Counted from the stretch's first letter, positions 1 through 8,518 are shown. The stretch is 64,000 nucleotides of DNA from JAAXIE01 sp965204245 (GCA_965204245.1 CBDBED010000007.1:124001-188000); one strand, 5' to 3'. The notes: generated from the letters alone by a model not told the origin. Numbers and translations: made by a program.

Positions 1-1
1 C

Positions 2-145
2 TGGGGTGGAAACTCGGAGACCATGAACTGGGTGGCTGCCGCTGGCGCGGTTGAACATCTGGAGTTCGAGTTGCTGGATTACGTGCCCGTCTACCGGACA
101 CCGGCAGGGACCGGCGGAGGCTGGGGTTTCGCCCGCTGGGCCTAG
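2..145 (+). CDS. LigB-type extradiol dioxygenase, C-terminal end (partial)
   Basis: The reading frame is open from the left edge and ends at TAG 143-145, giving the last 47 residues of a protein that begins outside the window. Its tail (NWVAAAGA, then YVPVYRTPAGTGGGW and FARWA) is almost the same as the end of the complete LigB-family protein at 30942-32003. It is therefore the C-terminus of a class III extradiol ring-cleavage dioxygenase, the non-haem Fe(II) family that opens catechol-type rings. It lies just upstream of a dihydrodiol dehydrogenase on the same strand, which suits an aromatic-catabolism operon. The metal ligands lie outside the window and cannot be checked. Confidence 0.8.
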   Translation, partial: WGGNSETMNWVAAAGAVEHLEFELLDYVPVYRTPAGTGGGWGFARWA

Positions 146-191
146 CCCATGTGCCCTGATGACAAGCGATCAGTCGAAGGAGTAGCAAGAT

Positions 192-995
192 ATGGGTTGG
201 CTTGATGGAAGAGTAGCTTTGGTCACTGGCGGCGGCTCGGGCATAGGCCGGGCAGTGGTGCAACGGTACATTGAGGAAGGCGCGCGGGTGGCAGTCCTTG
301 AGAAAGTGGCCGACCGCCTCGACCAATTGAAGAATGACTTCGGTGAATCGGTCTACCCCATCCAGGGAGATGTCACCCTTCTTGAAGACAATCAGCGGGC
401 CGCAGATGACACCGCTAGGGCATTCGGCAAGCTGGATATCTTCGTGGGCAATGCCGGCGTGGTGGACGGTTTCGTCTCCTTCGTGGACATACCCAACGAG
501 CGCTTGAACGACGCGTTCGACGAGCAGTTCGCCGTCAACGTGAAGGGGGCCTTTTTCGGGGCCAAGGCGACCATCCCGCACCTGATGGACAGCGAAGGTT
601 GCATGGTGTTCACCGCCTCCGGGGCTGGCTTCCAGTCAGCAGGGGGCGGAGCCCTGTACACCGCCACCAAGCACGCTGTGGTTGGATTGATCCGCCAATT
701 GGCGGTGGAGCTTGCTCCCCAGATCAGGGTCAACGGGGTCGCCCCCGGCGGCACCATGACCGACCTGCGTGGGTTGGAAACCTTGGGACAGCACCAAGAG
801 TCCTCTTTCTCCCGACCCGGCGCCGCTGACCGGATTGCGGCGAACTCGCCGCTGCAGATGGCCATCGACCCGTGGGATTTGTCAGCCACCTATCTGCTGC
901 TGGCCTCCAAGGAAAACGCCCGGGCCATCACCGGTACCATCATAGGTGTGGACACCGGTACGCTACTGCGCCCATGGAACCGCAGCCGGGCGTAG
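192..995 (+). CDS. cis-dihydrodiol dehydrogenase, BphB/HcaB-like SDR
   Basis: 267-residue classical short-chain dehydrogenase. Visible: the NAD-binding TGGGSGIG at 12-19, the NAG motif at 87-89, catalytic Ser143, Tyr156 and Lys160 (YTATK), and VNGVAPGG after them. The spacing and the run GGGALYTATKHAVVGL resemble cis-2,3-dihydrodiol-2,3-dehydrogenases such as BphB, which rearomatise the cis-diol made by Rieske dioxygenases to a catechol with NAD+. It follows the LigB fragment by 46 bp, and Rieske oxygenases begin 1.7 kb downstream, so the neighbourhood fits that role. The exact substrate cannot be read from the sequence; a general SDR alcohol dehydrogenase is the alternative. Confidence 0.8.
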   Translation: MGWLDGRVALVTGGGSGIGRAVVQRYIEEGARVAVLEKVADRLDQLKNDFGESVYPIQGDVTLLEDNQRAADDTARAFGKLDIFVGNAGVVDGFVSFVDIPNERLNDAFDEQFAVNVKGAFFGAKATIPHLMDSEGCMVFTASGAGFQSAGGGALYTATKHAVVGLIRQLAVELAPQIRVNGVAPGGTMTDLRGLETLGQHQESSFSRPGAADRIAANSPLQMAIDPWDLSATYLLLASKENARAITGTIIGVDTGTLLRPWNRSRA

Positions 996-1054
996 AGCCC
1001 GCAAGAATTTGGACAAACCGCCTCAGCTTAATCAAGACCAGAAAAGGGAGAAAC

Positions 1055-1543
1055 ATGCCAGACTTGGAATCAATGGCCACCTCCGTAGCAGCAGCCCTCA
1101 GGGAGCGCCAGCACACGGTATCGGTCTCCGAGTCTTCGGGAGGCGGTCTTATTTCGGCGTGCCTCGTGGCGATTGCCGGGGCATCCGACTATTACGTGGG
1201 CGGGGTCGTGTCCTACACCCGGGCAGCACAGAAGGGGTTCATGCACGTACCGGACGAGGCGATGCAGGGCATCCGCGCCAGCACCGAGGCATACGCCCTG
1301 CTCAACGCCCGCGCCCTGCTGGACGCAGTGGGCACCACATGGGCCCTGAGCGAGACAGGGGCCAGCGGCCCCACCGGCAACCGCTACGGGGACTCCGCAG
1401 GCCACGCCTGCATCGCAGTTTCCGGCCCCGTGGAGAAGAGCATCACCATAGAGACGGGCGACGACAACCGCGAGGCGAATATGTGGGTCTTCGCCCGTCA
1501 TGCCCTGGATTTGCTGGAGCAGTGCATCCGGGAAGCACCGTAG
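1055..1543 (+). CDS. Stand-alone CinA C-terminal domain (PncC-type nicotinamide-nucleotide amidase)
   Basis: 162 residues; the ATG at 1055 follows GGGAG at 1046-1050. The protein is only the CinA C-terminal (PncC) domain, which in other bacteria deamidates nicotinamide mononucleotide. The active-site region reads SESSGGGL where E. coli PncC has AESCTGG, so the Glu-Ser pair is kept and the Cys-Thr is changed. The usual later motifs are recognisable: AGASDYYVGGVVSYT and a GASGPTG loop. A full-length CinA at 48729 has lost this motif in its own C-terminal domain, so this small protein may supply the amidase activity. It lies between catabolic genes with no obvious partner. Confidence 0.75.
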   Translation: MPDLESMATSVAAALRERQHTVSVSESSGGGLISACLVAIAGASDYYVGGVVSYTRAAQKGFMHVPDEAMQGIRASTEAYALLNARALLDAVGTTWALSETGASGPTGNRYGDSAGHACIAVSGPVEKSITIETGDDNREANMWVFARHALDLLEQCIREAP

Positions 1544-1654
1544 CCCGATATCTCCTCTAAGAGGAAGAGGCAATCCTCCCTGAAGGGCAGGGCCTTACTC
1601 GACCCGTGCTATACTCGTTTCACAGCCCCATGTGTAGCCTCCGGAGGCTTTCTC

Positions 1655-2416
1655 ATGACTACCCCTAATCACGGGATGTCGCCTGCTTCCACGGTCGAAA
1701 TCCCTTGGTACGACCTGATAGGCGACCCTGAACCACCGGAAGACGGTTTGCAACAAGAAGAGACGATTCTCAATCTCATGTCCATTCTAAAGGTGCGCTA
1801 CGAGGGCGACCCCACCGTCCTATGCGTTAATCAGACCTTCGTCATCTACGACTCCAACGTGCCAGGCTCGTTCCTCGCCCCCGACGGCTTCATCGTCTTT
1901 GGCGTCGAGGACGCCAAGCACATCCAGCGAATCCGCAACAGCTACCGGATAGACGAATGGGGCCCCTCACCTTCATTCGTTTTCGAAGTCGCGTCGCCGA
2001 GTACTGCACGACGAGACCTCGATGAGAAGCGGCAAACCTATGCCCGGATGAACGCCCAAGAATATTGGCGTCTCGACCGCGACGGCGAATACTATGGTGA
2101 GCCTTTAGTTGGGGAGCGATTAGTCAACGGAGAATACCAGCGCTTCCAGTTGAACACCGACGCCAATGGCGATCTGTGGTCACGCAGCGAGGTACTCGGA
2201 GTGGACTTCGTTTATCGCATGGAAGACGGAATGGGGAGGTTCCTGCTGCGAGACAGCGTTACCGGTGAATGGCTGAACACGCTGGGTGAGGAGCGCGCCG
2301 CCAGACAGGAGGCGGAAGAGCAGGCACACCGCGAAGCACAACTACGTGAGGAAGCGGAGATTCGGCTGCGCGAACTAGAAGCTGAGATAGAGCGCCTGCG
2401 CAGCCAGCAGACCTGA
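1655..2416 (+). CDS. Uma2 family (DUF820) putative endonuclease with C-terminal coiled coil
   Basis: 253 residues; ATG follows GGAGG about 9 nt upstream. The core matches the Uma2/DUF820 restriction-endonuclease-like fold: Asp77 in LAPDGF, Glu111 in FEVASPST and Lys125 in DEKRQTYARM form a PD-(D/E)xK-like set, followed by AQEYWRLD. From about residue 205 the chain becomes a charged, Glu/Arg-rich coiled coil (EERAARQEAEEQAHREA). A paralogue with the same layout is at 50947. Uma2 proteins are abundant in cyanobacteria and Chloroflexota, but their biological role is not established. A TATACT -10-like hexamer lies at 1610-1615. Confidence 0.75.
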   Translation: MTTPNHGMSPASTVEIPWYDLIGDPEPPEDGLQQEETILNLMSILKVRYEGDPTVLCVNQTFVIYDSNVPGSFLAPDGFIVFGVEDAKHIQRIRNSYRIDEWGPSPSFVFEVASPSTARRDLDEKRQTYARMNAQEYWRLDRDGEYYGEPLVGERLVNGEYQRFQLNTDANGDLWSRSEVLGVDFVYRMEDGMGRFLLRDSVTGEWLNTLGEERAARQEAEEQAHREAQLREEAEIRLRELEAEIERLRSQQT

Positions 2417-2419
2417 TGC

Positions 2420-2551
2420 CTAGTGCCTGCGTCTCTGCCAGACGAACCGCTGCTTCAACCCAGCGGACTTACCCTGCTCCCGGTTGACTCTGTTCACGAA
2501 GTCCTCAGCAGACTCCTCTGGCTTTTCCTTCTTGGGCTTCTTCTTCACCAT
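2420..2551 (-). CDS. Small Lys/Arg-rich protein, unknown
   Basis: 43-codon frame on the minus strand, starting MVKKKPKKEKPEES and ending QRRRH. GGAAGG lies 9 nt before the ATG; another in-frame ATG three codons upstream directly abuts that GGAAGG, so the downstream ATG is preferred. The product is very basic and probably unstructured at its N-terminus. It runs convergently into the Uma2 gene, the stops being 3 bp apart. I recognise no family. The ribosome site and the continuous frame in otherwise empty sequence are the only support. Confidence 0.4.
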   Translation of the reverse strand: MVKKKPKKEKPEESAEDFVNRVNREQGKSAGLKQRFVWQRRRH

Positions 2552-2651
2552 GGATGACATCCTTCCAGCCCGGTGCGTTGGCCCCGTAGCTCATGCACAC
2601 GACGTTTATCGTCGCCCATTATAGTACAAACTCAACGGGAAGCGCGATTCG

Positions 2652-2679
2652 TTGACACCACCCTTAGCGCGGTCATACG
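2652..2679 (+). promoter_or_regulatory. Candidate sigma-70 promoter for the tandem Rieske genes
   Basis: TTGACA (2652-2657), a 16-nt spacer, then CATACG (2674-2679), about 60 bp before the GTG start at 2741. The -35 is a full consensus match but the -10 matches only three of six positions. Apart from the small minus-strand gene, nothing else was seen in 2417-2740. Confidence 0.35.
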
Positions 2680-2740
2680 CTTGGCCCGGCGAGAACGTGG
2701 ACTGCCAGCCCAGTAGCCCAGCCCAGAATAGGAGGCCACC

Positions 2741-4111
2741 GTGCTCACAGCCGAAGAAAACGAGATGATCACCAAGGTCGGCCCTGATACCCCTATGGGC
2801 AAGGTGATGCGGGAGCACTGGGTTCCTGCCTTCATGAGCTCGGAACTGGACGGGCCGGACGGCTCCCCTCTCCGGGTGCGTCTATTGGGCGAGAATCTCA
2901 TCGCCTTTCGCAGCACCTCGGGCAAGATTGGCCTGCTGGCCCACAACTGCCCCCATCGCGGTGCCTCCCTGTATTTCGGGCGCAACGAGGAAGAGGGCCT
3001 GCGCTGCGTTTATCACGGCTGGAAGTTTGACGTGGAGGGACGCTGTCTCGACATGCCGGCTGAGCCGCCTGAGAGCGACTTCAAGGACAAGGTGCGGGCC
3101 ACGGCGTACCCCACTCGCGAGCGCAATGGAGTCGTGTGGGCGTACATGGGACCACGTGCTGAGCCTCCACTCCTGCCCGACCTCGAACCCAACATGCTGG
3201 ATGGCGAGGCCTATATCTGGACGGCCCTGCGAGAGTGCAATTGGGTACAAGCCTTGGAGGGGGATATCGACCACGCCCATGTGGCTTTCATGCACCTTGG
3301 CAAGGTGTCGCCCGAGGATGTGGAAGCAGGGAGCTTCGACTACTACACGGTGCAAGACCGGCAGCCTCGATACAAGGTCATGGATACCGAAGCGGGCACC
3401 TCGTACGCGGCCTACCGGCCTGCCGACAACGACCAGTATTATTGGCGCATGGCCCACTTCCTGTTCCCCTTCTACACCTACATACCCACCGGCATTCTGG
3501 GCGTACAGATACTGGTGCAGATCTGGGTACCCGTGGACGACAACCACACCATGTTCTGGCACATCTCCAAGCCGGTTGACCGAGACACCGCCGAACAGAC
3601 GGGCAGCACCACCTTGGTGGGCAGCAGCAACATCGTAGGCAGTTCAGGCGGTCCGCGCTTCCTTCCCAACACCACGGGATGGCTGGGACGGTGGCGACTG
3701 GCCGACAACTTCGGAAACGACTACCACATCGACCGCGAGACTCAGAAAAGCAGCAGCTTCACCGGGATCGACGGCGTCAACCTACAGGACCAAGCCATCA
3801 CTGAGAGCATGGGCAGCATCGTGGACCGCACCAATGAGAACCTGGGCACCGGCGACCTGATGATCGCCCGCACCCGCCGTCGGATGCTCCAAGCGTGCCG
3901 GGACATGATGGAAGGCGCTCCGCCTCCCACGGTGGACAAGCCGGAGCTATACCGCACCCGCTCCGGGGGAATACTTCTGCCTCGCTCCGTCGACTGGTGG
4001 GAGGGTACTGCCCACTTGCGCGAGGCTTTCGTCGAGCACCCTGAACTGGCCGGGCTTAGCGACGAACTGATATTCCTGACAGGCACGGGGTTTGGTCCAT
4101 CGCGGGGATAA
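2741..4111 (+). CDS. Rieske ring-hydroxylating oxygenase, phthalate-dioxygenase-like (copy 1)
   Basis: 456 residues; GTG start, with AGGAGG 5 nt upstream. The Rieske [2Fe-2S] ligands are Cys70-x-His72 and Cys89-x2-His92 (CPHRG ... CVYHGW). The catalytic Fe(II) site reads GDIDHAHVAFMH with Asp177, His180 and His185, the arrangement of phthalate 4,5-dioxygenase oxygenase subunits. The family inserts O2 into aromatic rings or demethylates aryl ethers, using electrons from a separate reductase; none is visible in the window. The next gene is a close tandem duplicate (4171). The N-terminus MLTAEENEM and the linker ESDFKDKVRATAYPTRERNG are shared by both. The substrate is unknown; phthalate or another aryl carboxylate is an inference from family and neighbours. 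Confidence 0.85.
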   Translation: MLTAEENEMITKVGPDTPMGKVMREHWVPAFMSSELDGPDGSPLRVRLLGENLIAFRSTSGKIGLLAHNCPHRGASLYFGRNEEEGLRCVYHGWKFDVEGRCLDMPAEPPESDFKDKVRATAYPTRERNGVVWAYMGPRAEPPLLPDLEPNMLDGEAYIWTALRECNWVQALEGDIDHAHVAFMHLGKVSPEDVEAGSFDYYTVQDRQPRYKVMDTEAGTSYAAYRPADNDQYYWRMAHFLFPFYTYIPTGILGVQILVQIWVPVDDNHTMFWHISKPVDRDTAEQTGSTTLVGSSNIVGSSGGPRFLPNTTGWLGRWRLADNFGNDYHIDRETQKSSSFTGIDGVNLQDQAITESMGSIVDRTNENLGTGDLMIARTRRRMLQACRDMMEGAPPPTVDKPELYRTRSGGILLPRSVDWWEGTAHLREAFVEHPELAGLSDELIFLTGTGFGPSRG

Positions 4112-4170
4112 CGGGAGATCGGCCTTCCTAAGCTATCAGCCCTTCCCAAGCCATCAGAAGGAGAGCGCCA

Positions 4171-5496
4171 ATGCTCACAGCGGAAGAAAATGAGATGCTC
4201 ACCAAGGTCGGGCCCGGCACTCCCATGGGCAAGCTTATGCGGGAGCACTGGATACCAGCCTTCATGTCCTCGGAGTTGGACGGGCCAGACGGCCCGCCGC
4301 TTCGTGTCAGGCTTCTAGGTGAGAATCTCATCGCCTTCCGCGCCAGTTCGGGCAAGATCGGACTGCTGGCCCACAATTGCCCCCATCGCGGCGCTTCCCT
4401 CTTTTTCGGGCGCAACGAGGACGAGGGCTTGCGCTGCGTTTATCACGGGTGGAAGTTCGATATCGAAGGGCGTTGCCTCGATATGCCCGCCGAGCCACCC
4501 GAGAGCGACTTCAAGGACAAGGTGCGGGCCACGGCCTACCCCACGCGAGAGCGCAATGGCCTCGTCTGGGCCTACATGGGGCCGCGCTCTGAACCCCCTC
4601 CTCTACCCGACCTTGAGCCCAACATGCAGGACGGAGGTGAGAGCCAAATATGGACGGCCCTGCGCGAATGCAACTGGCTACAGGGTCTGGAAGGCGACAT
4701 CGACACGTCACACTTGGCCATCCTGCACTTGGGTGGGGCCTCTGAAGAGGACCTGGTTCCCGGCAGTTTCGACTACTACACCGTTCGCGACTGGCAACCC
4801 CGTTACCGGGTCATCGACACCGATGCTGGCACGTCCTATGGCGCCTACCGCCCCGTTGAGGACGACCAGTATTACTGGAGGCTAGCCCATTTTCTATTCC
4901 CCTGCTTCACCTTCATCCCCACTGGCGTGCTGGGTGTCCAAGTGATGGTGCGCATGTGGGTGCCCGTGGACGACGACCACACCATGTTCTGGCACATCTC
5001 CAACCCTGTCAGCCGGAGGATGGTGGAAAGGTCGGGGAACATCACGTCGGCGGGCAACAGCGGCATCACCGGGACCACCAGCCGTCCACGCTACCTGCCC
5101 AACAACACTGGCTGGCTGGGCCGCTGGCGCTTGGCCGACGATTTCAACAACGACTACAGCATTGACCGCGAGGTGCAGAAAAACGGCAGCTTCACCGGCA
5201 TCGACGGCATCCACTTGCAGGACCAAGCCATCACCGAGAGCATGGGCAGCACCATCGACCGCACCAAGGAAAACCTAGGCAACAGCGACCTCATGATCGC
5301 ACGCACCCGCCGACGCATGCTCCAAGCCTGCCGCGACATGATGGAGGGCGTCACCCCCGCCACGGTGGATGATCCCGCCTTATACCGCACGCGGGCAGGA
5401 GGCGTACTGCTTCCGCGGGATAGGGACTGGCTGGAGGGAACCGCCGAACTGCGCAAGGCCTTTGTCGACCACCCGGAGCTTACGGCCCATATGTAG
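4171..5496 (+). CDS. Rieske ring-hydroxylating oxygenase, phthalate-dioxygenase-like (copy 2)
   Basis: 441 residues with an ATG start preceded by AGGAGAG. The Rieske ligands are Cys70, His72, Cys89 and His92; the mononuclear iron motif is Asp178, His181 and His186 (GDIDTSHLAILH). It is a tandem copy of the upstream gene 59 bp away, with long identical stretches in the Rieske half. The region after the iron ligands (residues about 187-205) and the C-terminus differ more, which would be expected if the copies prefer different substrates. Copy 1 has HAH where copy 2 has TSH. Probably co-transcribed with copy 1. No ferredoxin or reductase gene accompanies the pair. Confidence 0.85.
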   Translation: MLTAEENEMLTKVGPGTPMGKLMREHWIPAFMSSELDGPDGPPLRVRLLGENLIAFRASSGKIGLLAHNCPHRGASLFFGRNEDEGLRCVYHGWKFDIEGRCLDMPAEPPESDFKDKVRATAYPTRERNGLVWAYMGPRSEPPPLPDLEPNMQDGGESQIWTALRECNWLQGLEGDIDTSHLAILHLGGASEEDLVPGSFDYYTVRDWQPRYRVIDTDAGTSYGAYRPVEDDQYYWRLAHFLFPCFTFIPTGVLGVQVMVRMWVPVDDDHTMFWHISNPVSRRMVERSGNITSAGNSGITGTTSRPRYLPNNTGWLGRWRLADDFNNDYSIDREVQKNGSFTGIDGIHLQDQAITESMGSTIDRTKENLGNSDLMIARTRRRMLQACRDMMEGVTPATVDDPALYRTRAGGVLLPRDRDWLEGTAELRKAFVDHPELTAHM

Positions 5497-5521
5497 CGCC
5501 CGCCGGGCGAATAGACAGGAC

Positions 5522-6463
5522 TTACTGCGGATTGTCCCGCAGCCAGTCGATGTACTCCCGGATACCAGCCGCGATGTCATACTCAGGCTCGTACCCGGTA
5601 TCGCCATTAGTGCGCGAGATGTCCATCGCAGGGTTGCGGTCAACTCCGCCCGGCGTCAGGGCTGAGCAGCGAGCCTCTGGGATAACACCTCTCACCGCAT
5701 CGAATATCTGGCGGTTGTTCGTGGCCTGTCCGCTGCCCACGTTATAGGTGCGGTGGTTGAGTGTCTCCGCCGTATGTAGCATCTGAATCCCGCGGGCCGC
5801 ATCCTTCACGTAAGTCCAGTCGCTGGCATCGGACTCCAACAGGGAACCATTCGGTCTGTCGCTGAAGTCCGGCTCCTCGTCCCTGAGGGCGGCATGGCAC
5901 ATCCGGCTGGCTGGGTTGAACATGCTGTAATACAGCGGCCCATAGATGCTTCCGATCCTCAGTGAGACCACGTTCAGGTTGGCGCGGGACGCGTAGTAGA
6001 AAGCATGGGTCTCCATGGCCTTCTTGAAGGCCTCCACCATGGTGCGGGACTCGATAGGCAAGGGTGCGTCCTCGTGAAAGGGGCCCTGAGGCAGACCGGC
6101 ATAGACCGAACCCGAACTGCCGAGGCACACCCGCTTCACGTCAAAAGTCCGCGCTGCCTCCAGCACATTTTGCAGACCCACGGTGTAGAGACGGTAGTCC
6201 GCCGCGGGCGTGGTCGCACGGGCTGGCGGGGCCATCAGATTGATGATGCTATCGATCTCGCGACGGCGCATTACGTCGAACAGGTTGTATGCGTCTGTAA
6301 CGTCAAGTTGCTCGACGAACACGTCCTTCTCAAGATGGGGCTCCAGCGCTGCGGGCACGCGGCGGGTCGCGAACTGTGTATTCACCGCGGGATAACCTGC
6401 TTCCACCAGCCGTAGAGTCGTATGCAGGCCGATAAAGCCCATTCCTCCAATGAGAAGAATCAT
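5522..6463 (-). CDS. NAD-dependent epimerase/dehydratase-like SDR lacking the catalytic Tyr
   Basis: 313-residue extended SDR. The N-terminal GGMGFIG at 6-12 is an intact NAD-binding loop, and GSSGSVYAG at 115-123 carries the usual serines. At the YxxxK site the sequence is VEAFKK at 143-148, so the residue aligned with the catalytic Tyr is Val143 while Lys147 is kept. The rest, including RIGSIYGP and DWTYVKDAARGI, follows nucleotide-sugar epimerase/dehydratase relatives. Without the Tyr it may be an NAD(H)-binding or reduced-activity protein, or use another acid. It sits in opposite orientation to the Rieske pair and downstream of a third Rieske gene. Confidence 0.75.
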   Translation of the reverse strand: MILLIGGMGFIGLHTTLRLVEAGYPAVNTQFATRRVPAALEPHLEKDVFVEQLDVTDAYNLFDVMRRREIDSIINLMAPPARATTPAADYRLYTVGLQNVLEAARTFDVKRVCLGSSGSVYAGLPQGPFHEDAPLPIESRTMVEAFKKAMETHAFYYASRANLNVVSLRIGSIYGPLYYSMFNPASRMCHAALRDEEPDFSDRPNGSLLESDASDWTYVKDAARGIQMLHTAETLNHRTYNVGSGQATNNRQIFDAVRGVIPEARCSALTPGGVDRNPAMDISRTNGDTGYEPEYDIAAGIREYIDWLRDNPQ

Positions 6464-6503
6464 CGCAAGACCTCCGGCCCGGGTGGGGCATTCGAATAAA
6501 GCA

Positions 6504-6532
6504 GTAGGGGCAACCTCAACGGTTGCCCCTAC
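6504..6532 (-). terminator. Perfect 12-bp hairpin after the third Rieske gene
   Basis: A 12-bp perfect stem (arms 6504-6515 and 6521-6532, GTAGGGGCAACC and its complement) with a 5-nt loop, between the stop of the 6560 gene and the start of the 5522 gene. On the minus strand it is followed by a T-containing but not T-rich stretch. It may be a weak terminator or one member of a dispersed palindromic repeat family. Confidence 0.5.
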
Positions 6533-6559
6533 ATCATAGTCGCTTGGGAACCTGTCGCT

Positions 6560-7837
6560 CTAGCGGATGGTCGCCGCCGGCGTGCTCGGGTACATGTCAT
6601 CCATCAGCTCTTCATGCCAGTCCACGCCGGGAGCGAACAAATCTTCCGCAGCCCTGATGTGGTAGTAGCTGGCACCCACACCGGGCGGGTCGCCCCCGTC
6701 TTCCACCGTCTTCGTGGCCTCTTCCAAGAGCTTACGCGCCTGCACGATGGCAATGTCGGCAGGCCCCAGGAACTCCTTGCTGCGGTCGACGACAGGGCCC
6801 ATGCACTCCTGGACCGCCCTGTCCTGGGTGTTGATGCCCTTGATGCCGGAGAAGGTCTCGTGCTTCTGCACCTCGCGGTCAATGAGCCAGTTGTTGCCCT
6901 TGTTACGGATGGAGCGGAAGCCATTCTCAATGATAACGTCGGTGCCGAAGTTGTTGCCCGAGCCACGCTCGTAGCTCTCGTCCGGGCTCAGCGGCTGCTC
7001 GGCGAAGCTGTAACCGAAGTTCCACACCATCACATTGTGGTCGTCGATTGGCACCCAGAAATGTCCGTCCACCATGTGGGGAGCGCCCGTGCTGGGGCGC
7101 AACTGGGTAAAGGGCATCACATAGTGGTATGCGCGCACGTAGGTGCTCTCATCCTCCATGGGGCGGACCCCGTAGTAGCGATAGCCGTAGTCGGTGTTCT
7201 CCACCTGTAGCTTGGGAGCGCGCCCCTGCACGAAAGCGGAGTTCAGGGGAATACCCGGCTGCTCGGTGTCGGCACTGATGCGGCGGTGGAGGATCGGAGC
7301 ATGAGAGGTATCGATGCCGCCTTCCAGCCCTTGCAGCCAGTTGCACTCTTGCAAGACCTTGGTGGTATACCGGTGGGAGGCTGGCACCTGAGTCCACTCG
7401 AACCGTGGCACCGGGGGCTTCTTGTCGGCAGGCCCCATGTACGCCCAGACCACGTCGCCCATCTCCACGGTGGGATAGGCCTTGATCTGCACCTTGTCGG
7501 CGAAGCTGACTGGTTCGTTCATCTGGTCGGTGCAGTTCCCGTCCACGTCATACTTCCAGCCATGGAACACGCACCGCAGACCGCACTCCTCGTTTCGTCC
7601 CAGCCACAGCGAGGCGCGCCGGTGCGGGCAGAACTCGTCCAGCAGGCCGATGCGTCCATTGGTGTCGCGGAATGCAATCAAATCCTCGCCCAGCAACCTC
7701 ACACGGACGGGAGGGCAGTCGGGCTCGCCCACTTCAAAGGAAAGGAGCGCCGGTATCCAGTAACGCCGGATGGTGTCGCCCATTGGAGTGCCCGGCCCGA
7801 TTTCAGTGAGGGTCTTATTCAGCTCCTTTGTTACCAC
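6560..7837 (-). CDS. Rieske ring-hydroxylating oxygenase, divergent third copy
   Basis: 425 residues. Rieske ligands are Cys70, His72, Cys89 and His92 (CPHRRA ... CVFHGW); the iron site GGIDTSHAPILH gives Asp176, His179 and His184. Same phthalate-dioxygenase-like family as 2741 and 4171, but clearly more distant, for example a shorter middle region and a different C-terminus. It is transcribed away from a VOC-family gene at 8027 across a roughly 190-bp intergenic region that may hold divergent promoters. No electron-transfer partner is nearby, so a shared reductase elsewhere in the genome is implied. Confidence 0.85.
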   Translation of the reverse strand: MVTKELNKTLTEIGPGTPMGDTIRRYWIPALLSFEVGEPDCPPVRVRLLGEDLIAFRDTNGRIGLLDEFCPHRRASLWLGRNEECGLRCVFHGWKYDVDGNCTDQMNEPVSFADKVQIKAYPTVEMGDVVWAYMGPADKKPPVPRFEWTQVPASHRYTTKVLQECNWLQGLEGGIDTSHAPILHRRISADTEQPGIPLNSAFVQGRAPKLQVENTDYGYRYYGVRPMEDESTYVRAYHYVMPFTQLRPSTGAPHMVDGHFWVPIDDHNVMVWNFGYSFAEQPLSPDESYERGSGNNFGTDVIIENGFRSIRNKGNNWLIDREVQKHETFSGIKGINTQDRAVQECMGPVVDRSKEFLGPADIAIVQARKLLEEATKTVEDGGDPPGVGASYYHIRAAEDLFAPGVDWHEELMDDMYPSTPAATIR

Positions 7838-8026
7838 GCGATACCTCCTCTAATCTGCAACTCCGCTGGAGTATCCCGGCTACCAGCGGCAGAGGGTTTT
7901 GGTCGCGAATCATACTAGGGATGGCAGGTTTGGATGTCAACCTGAATGGATATAGTAGATATGTAAAGTTGCAACCTGCGCCACTTGCGCCTAAAGTATG
8001 CACCAACTCACCTAAGGAGGAGAGCC

Positions 8027-8365
8027 ATGGAGCGACCCAGGATTCGACACATTGCCATCAACGCCCAGGACCGCGAGGCCGAGGCCACCTACTACAAGTC
8101 CGTTTTCGGCTTGGAAGAAAAGGAACGCGGCCCCAACGGCACCATCTACCTCTCCGACGGCCATATCGGCGTCGCCATCATCAACGTGCCCACCCAGCCC
8201 TATGGCGTGAACCACTTCGGCTTCCATGTCGATAGCGTCGACACCATTGAGGAACGCGCCGACACCACCGCCGAACGCAACACTCCCGGCGCAGTGGGCG
8301 AGTGCTGGATACGCGACGGCGAGGGCTATCGCGTGGACGTCTCCGAAGTCAGCTGGCCCATCTAA
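8027..8365 (+). CDS. VOC (glyoxalase/bleomycin-resistance) family protein
   Basis: 112 residues from the ATG at 8027, chosen because AAGGAGG lies 6 nt upstream; a longer in-frame start at 7985 has no such site. The pattern IRHIAINAQD ... YYKSVFGLEE ... GVNHFGFHVDS ... IRDGEGYRVDVSE is a single VOC module, with the metal-site His in RHIAI, His in NHFGF and Glu near the end. VOC proteins include glyoxalases, epimerases and type I extradiol dioxygenases, so the reaction is not determined. It faces the third Rieske gene and precedes the molybdenum hydroxylase. Confidence 0.7.
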   Translation: MERPRIRHIAINAQDREAEATYYKSVFGLEEKERGPNGTIYLSDGHIGVAIINVPTQPYGVNHFGFHVDSVDTIEERADTTAERNTPGAVGECWIRDGEGYRVDVSEVSWPI

Positions 8366-8384
8366 CTCAGCCGGCTTCCGATAT

Positions 8385-8470
8385 CACCCCCATTTCCCCT
8401 GACCTGTGGTATGCCTGCGCCTTCGTCCGAGGGCTAGGGTAAAGACTCCCGTGCCAGGGGAATGGGGGTG
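8385..8470 (+). other. Long-range imperfect inverted repeat before the molybdenum hydroxylase gene
   Basis: The arm at about 8385-8401 (CACCCCCATTTCCCCTG) is complementary to 8455-8470, with one extra T, leaving roughly 53 nt between them. It sits in the untranslated region between the VOC stop (8365) and the GTG start at 8519. It could be a terminator for the VOC gene or a structured leader. I could not match it to a known riboswitch. Confidence 0.35.
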
Positions 8471-8518
8471 CGAGCTTCAATCGAGAATTAACCCTAGTTA
8501 CACGAGGCAGGTGCAACG

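Noticed and set aside
8385..8518. Moco or THF riboswitch
   Set aside because: I could not match the conserved core sequences of these classes; kept only as an unexplained inverted repeat.
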